From the NCBI GenBank assembly GCA_946405135.1, contig CAMJGD010000027.1:1-33618 (forward strand): DNA of 33,618 bases, written 5' to 3'. This stretch comes from an uncultured Clostridiaceae bacterium (GTDB lineage: Bacteria > Bacillota > Clostridia > Clostridiales > Clostridiaceae). The translations under genes and the position numbers were made by a program. The notes beneath the pieces were generated by a model. It was not told the origin of the DNA. It saw only the letters and a list, made by a program, of their open reading frames with translations, and did not search any database. This document shows, piece after piece, positions 32,745-33,618 of the stretch. Each line of letters opens with the position of its first letter. The stretch's first letter is position 1.

Positions 32745-33618
32745 TTATATTTCTATATCTAATGTAACATTTATTTTTGTTCCTTTACCTTCCTCGCTTT
32801 CTACATTTATAGTTCCTTGATGCATATCTACAATCCATTTAGCAATAGATAATCCTAGTCCAGTACCACCTTTTTCTTTAGATCTAGATTTATCTACAGT
32901 ATAAAACCTTTCAAATATATTTGGAATTTCCTCTTTTGATATTCCTATGCCGCTATCACTAACAATAATTTTAACTTTTTTATTGTAAACCTCTGAGCTT
33001 ATATCTATCTTTCCGTGTTCCGGTGTAAATTTAATGCTATTATCAATAAATATCCTAAGCATCTGTTTTATCATTTTATAATCTGCAACTATACTGATAA
33101 TATGGTTTTTTTCACTTGATATTGTGTGGTTATGATCTATAAGCTTGCTTTCTCTTACCACTTCATCTATAAGCTCATTAAGCCAGAATTCCTTTTTTTC
33201 TATGGGTTGAGTACCACTGTCCCCCTTGGCAAGAAACAATAACTTTTCAATTAAACCAGCCATATTAGAAGCTTCTAATTTGATTGCATAAATAGATTTT
33301 TCCAAAGCATCTCTATCATCTTTTCCCCATCTATCTAATAGATTAGCATATCCTTGAATCACGGCAATAGGAGTTCTAAGTTCATGAGAAGCATCTGATA
33401 CAAATTGTGTCTGCCTGTTAAAAGATCCTTGAAGTCTATCTATCATCTTATTAAAGGTATTTGCAAGTCTTTTTAATTCATCCTCAGGCCCCTTTACCTC
33501 TATTCGTTCTTTTAAGTTGTTTATGCTTATATTTTCAGCAGTTTTAGTTATATAATCAATGGGTATTAATGTCAAGATTATTTTGCACAATTGTGCCAAT
33601 ATTTTTATGTACAATTGT
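32745..33618 (-). CDS. Sensor histidine kinase, N-terminus cut by window edge
   Basis: At least 290 residues; the frame is open to the right edge. The visible part starts near the end of a membrane segment, followed by a HAMP domain (IDYITKTAENISINNLKERI). The HisKA box SDASHELRTPIAVIQGYANLLDRWG carries the phospho-accepting histidine. The ATPase domain has the N box IFIDNSIKFTPEHGKI, G1 DSGIGISKEEIPNIFERFY and G2 GGTGLGLSIAKWIVD. It is of the EnvZ/PhoR type, which pairs with OmpR-family regulators; that partner is presumably encoded just outside. The short segment before HAMP is less hydrophobic than usual, so the upstream part should be checked for a frameshift. Confidence 0.92.
   Translation of the reverse strand, partial: QLYIKILAQLCKIILTLIPIDYITKTAENISINNLKERIEVKGPEDELKRLANTFNKMIDRLQGSFNRQTQFVSDASHELRTPIAVIQGYANLLDRWGKDDRDALEKSIYAIKLEASNMAGLIEKLLFLAKGDSGTQPIEKKEFWLNELIDEVVRESKLIDHNHTISSEKNHIISIVADYKMIKQMLRIFIDNSIKFTPEHGKIDISSEVYNKKVKIIVSDSGIGISKEEIPNIFERFYTVDKSRSKEKGGTGLGLSIAKWIVDMHQGTINVESEEGKGTKINVTLDIEI

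Overview
The window is low-GC DNA that I read as a chromosome segment of a spore-forming clostridial Firmicute. The evidence is an alpha/beta-type small acid-soluble spore protein, a PdaB-like polysaccharide deacetylase, strong AGGAGG ribosome binding sites, TTGACA/TATAAT promoters, hybrid-cluster protein and anaerobe-type metabolism. It looks closest to the Clostridium botulinum/sporogenes group, but that placement comes from general recognition and not from a search.

Layout. Positions 1-5600 form an accessory island. It holds a plasmid-type parA-parB pair (parB cut by the left edge), a small XRE regulator, an unrecognised DNA-associated protein with its own dyad operator, and a probable Kiwa anti-phage pair. 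The Kiwa genes kwaB (+) and kwaA (-) are convergent and overlap by 8 bp at their 3' ends. Beyond them lie debris of a phage structural gene, a small protein resembling the N-terminal domain of tyrosine recombinases, and IS21-like repeats. The island ends at a five-gene tRNA operon (Val-Asp-Phe-Gly-Cys, 5838-6245), a classic integration neighbourhood.

Positions 6300-11400 hold hslO, a dead IS200/IS605 tnpB fragment abutting the hslO start, a methyltransferase, a spore protein, and the asd-dapA-dapB operon (aspartate to tetrahydrodipicolinate). Positions 11440-17100 are an oppB-C-D-F-A oligopeptide importer on the minus strand. Positions 17590-19610 hold an aminotransferase divergent from dapH, which with asd-dapA-dapB points to the acetylase branch of diaminopimelate synthesis. 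Positions 19750-25960 hold a double-OB SSB-like protein with an unusual leader, a deacetylase, a secreted protein, hcp, a methyltransferase sharing an apparent CRP/FNR-type (HcpR-like) promoter architecture with hcp, and corA.

Positions 25990-30860 look like one five-gene minus-strand operon: a cobalamin-binding sensor-like protein without a DNA-binding domain, an FtsX-type permease, its ATPase, a DUF523-DUF1722 protein and a class II photolyase. Positions 31000-33618 hold a gene remnant, a PAP2 phosphatase, a DedA protein preceded by 11-bp direct repeats typical of OmpR/PhoB-type regulators, and a sensor histidine kinase cut by the right edge.

The most interesting items are the convergent Kiwa-like pair, the cobalamin-sensor/ABC/photolyase operon, and the matched palindrome-to-minus-10 geometry upstream of hcp and a methyltransferase gene.
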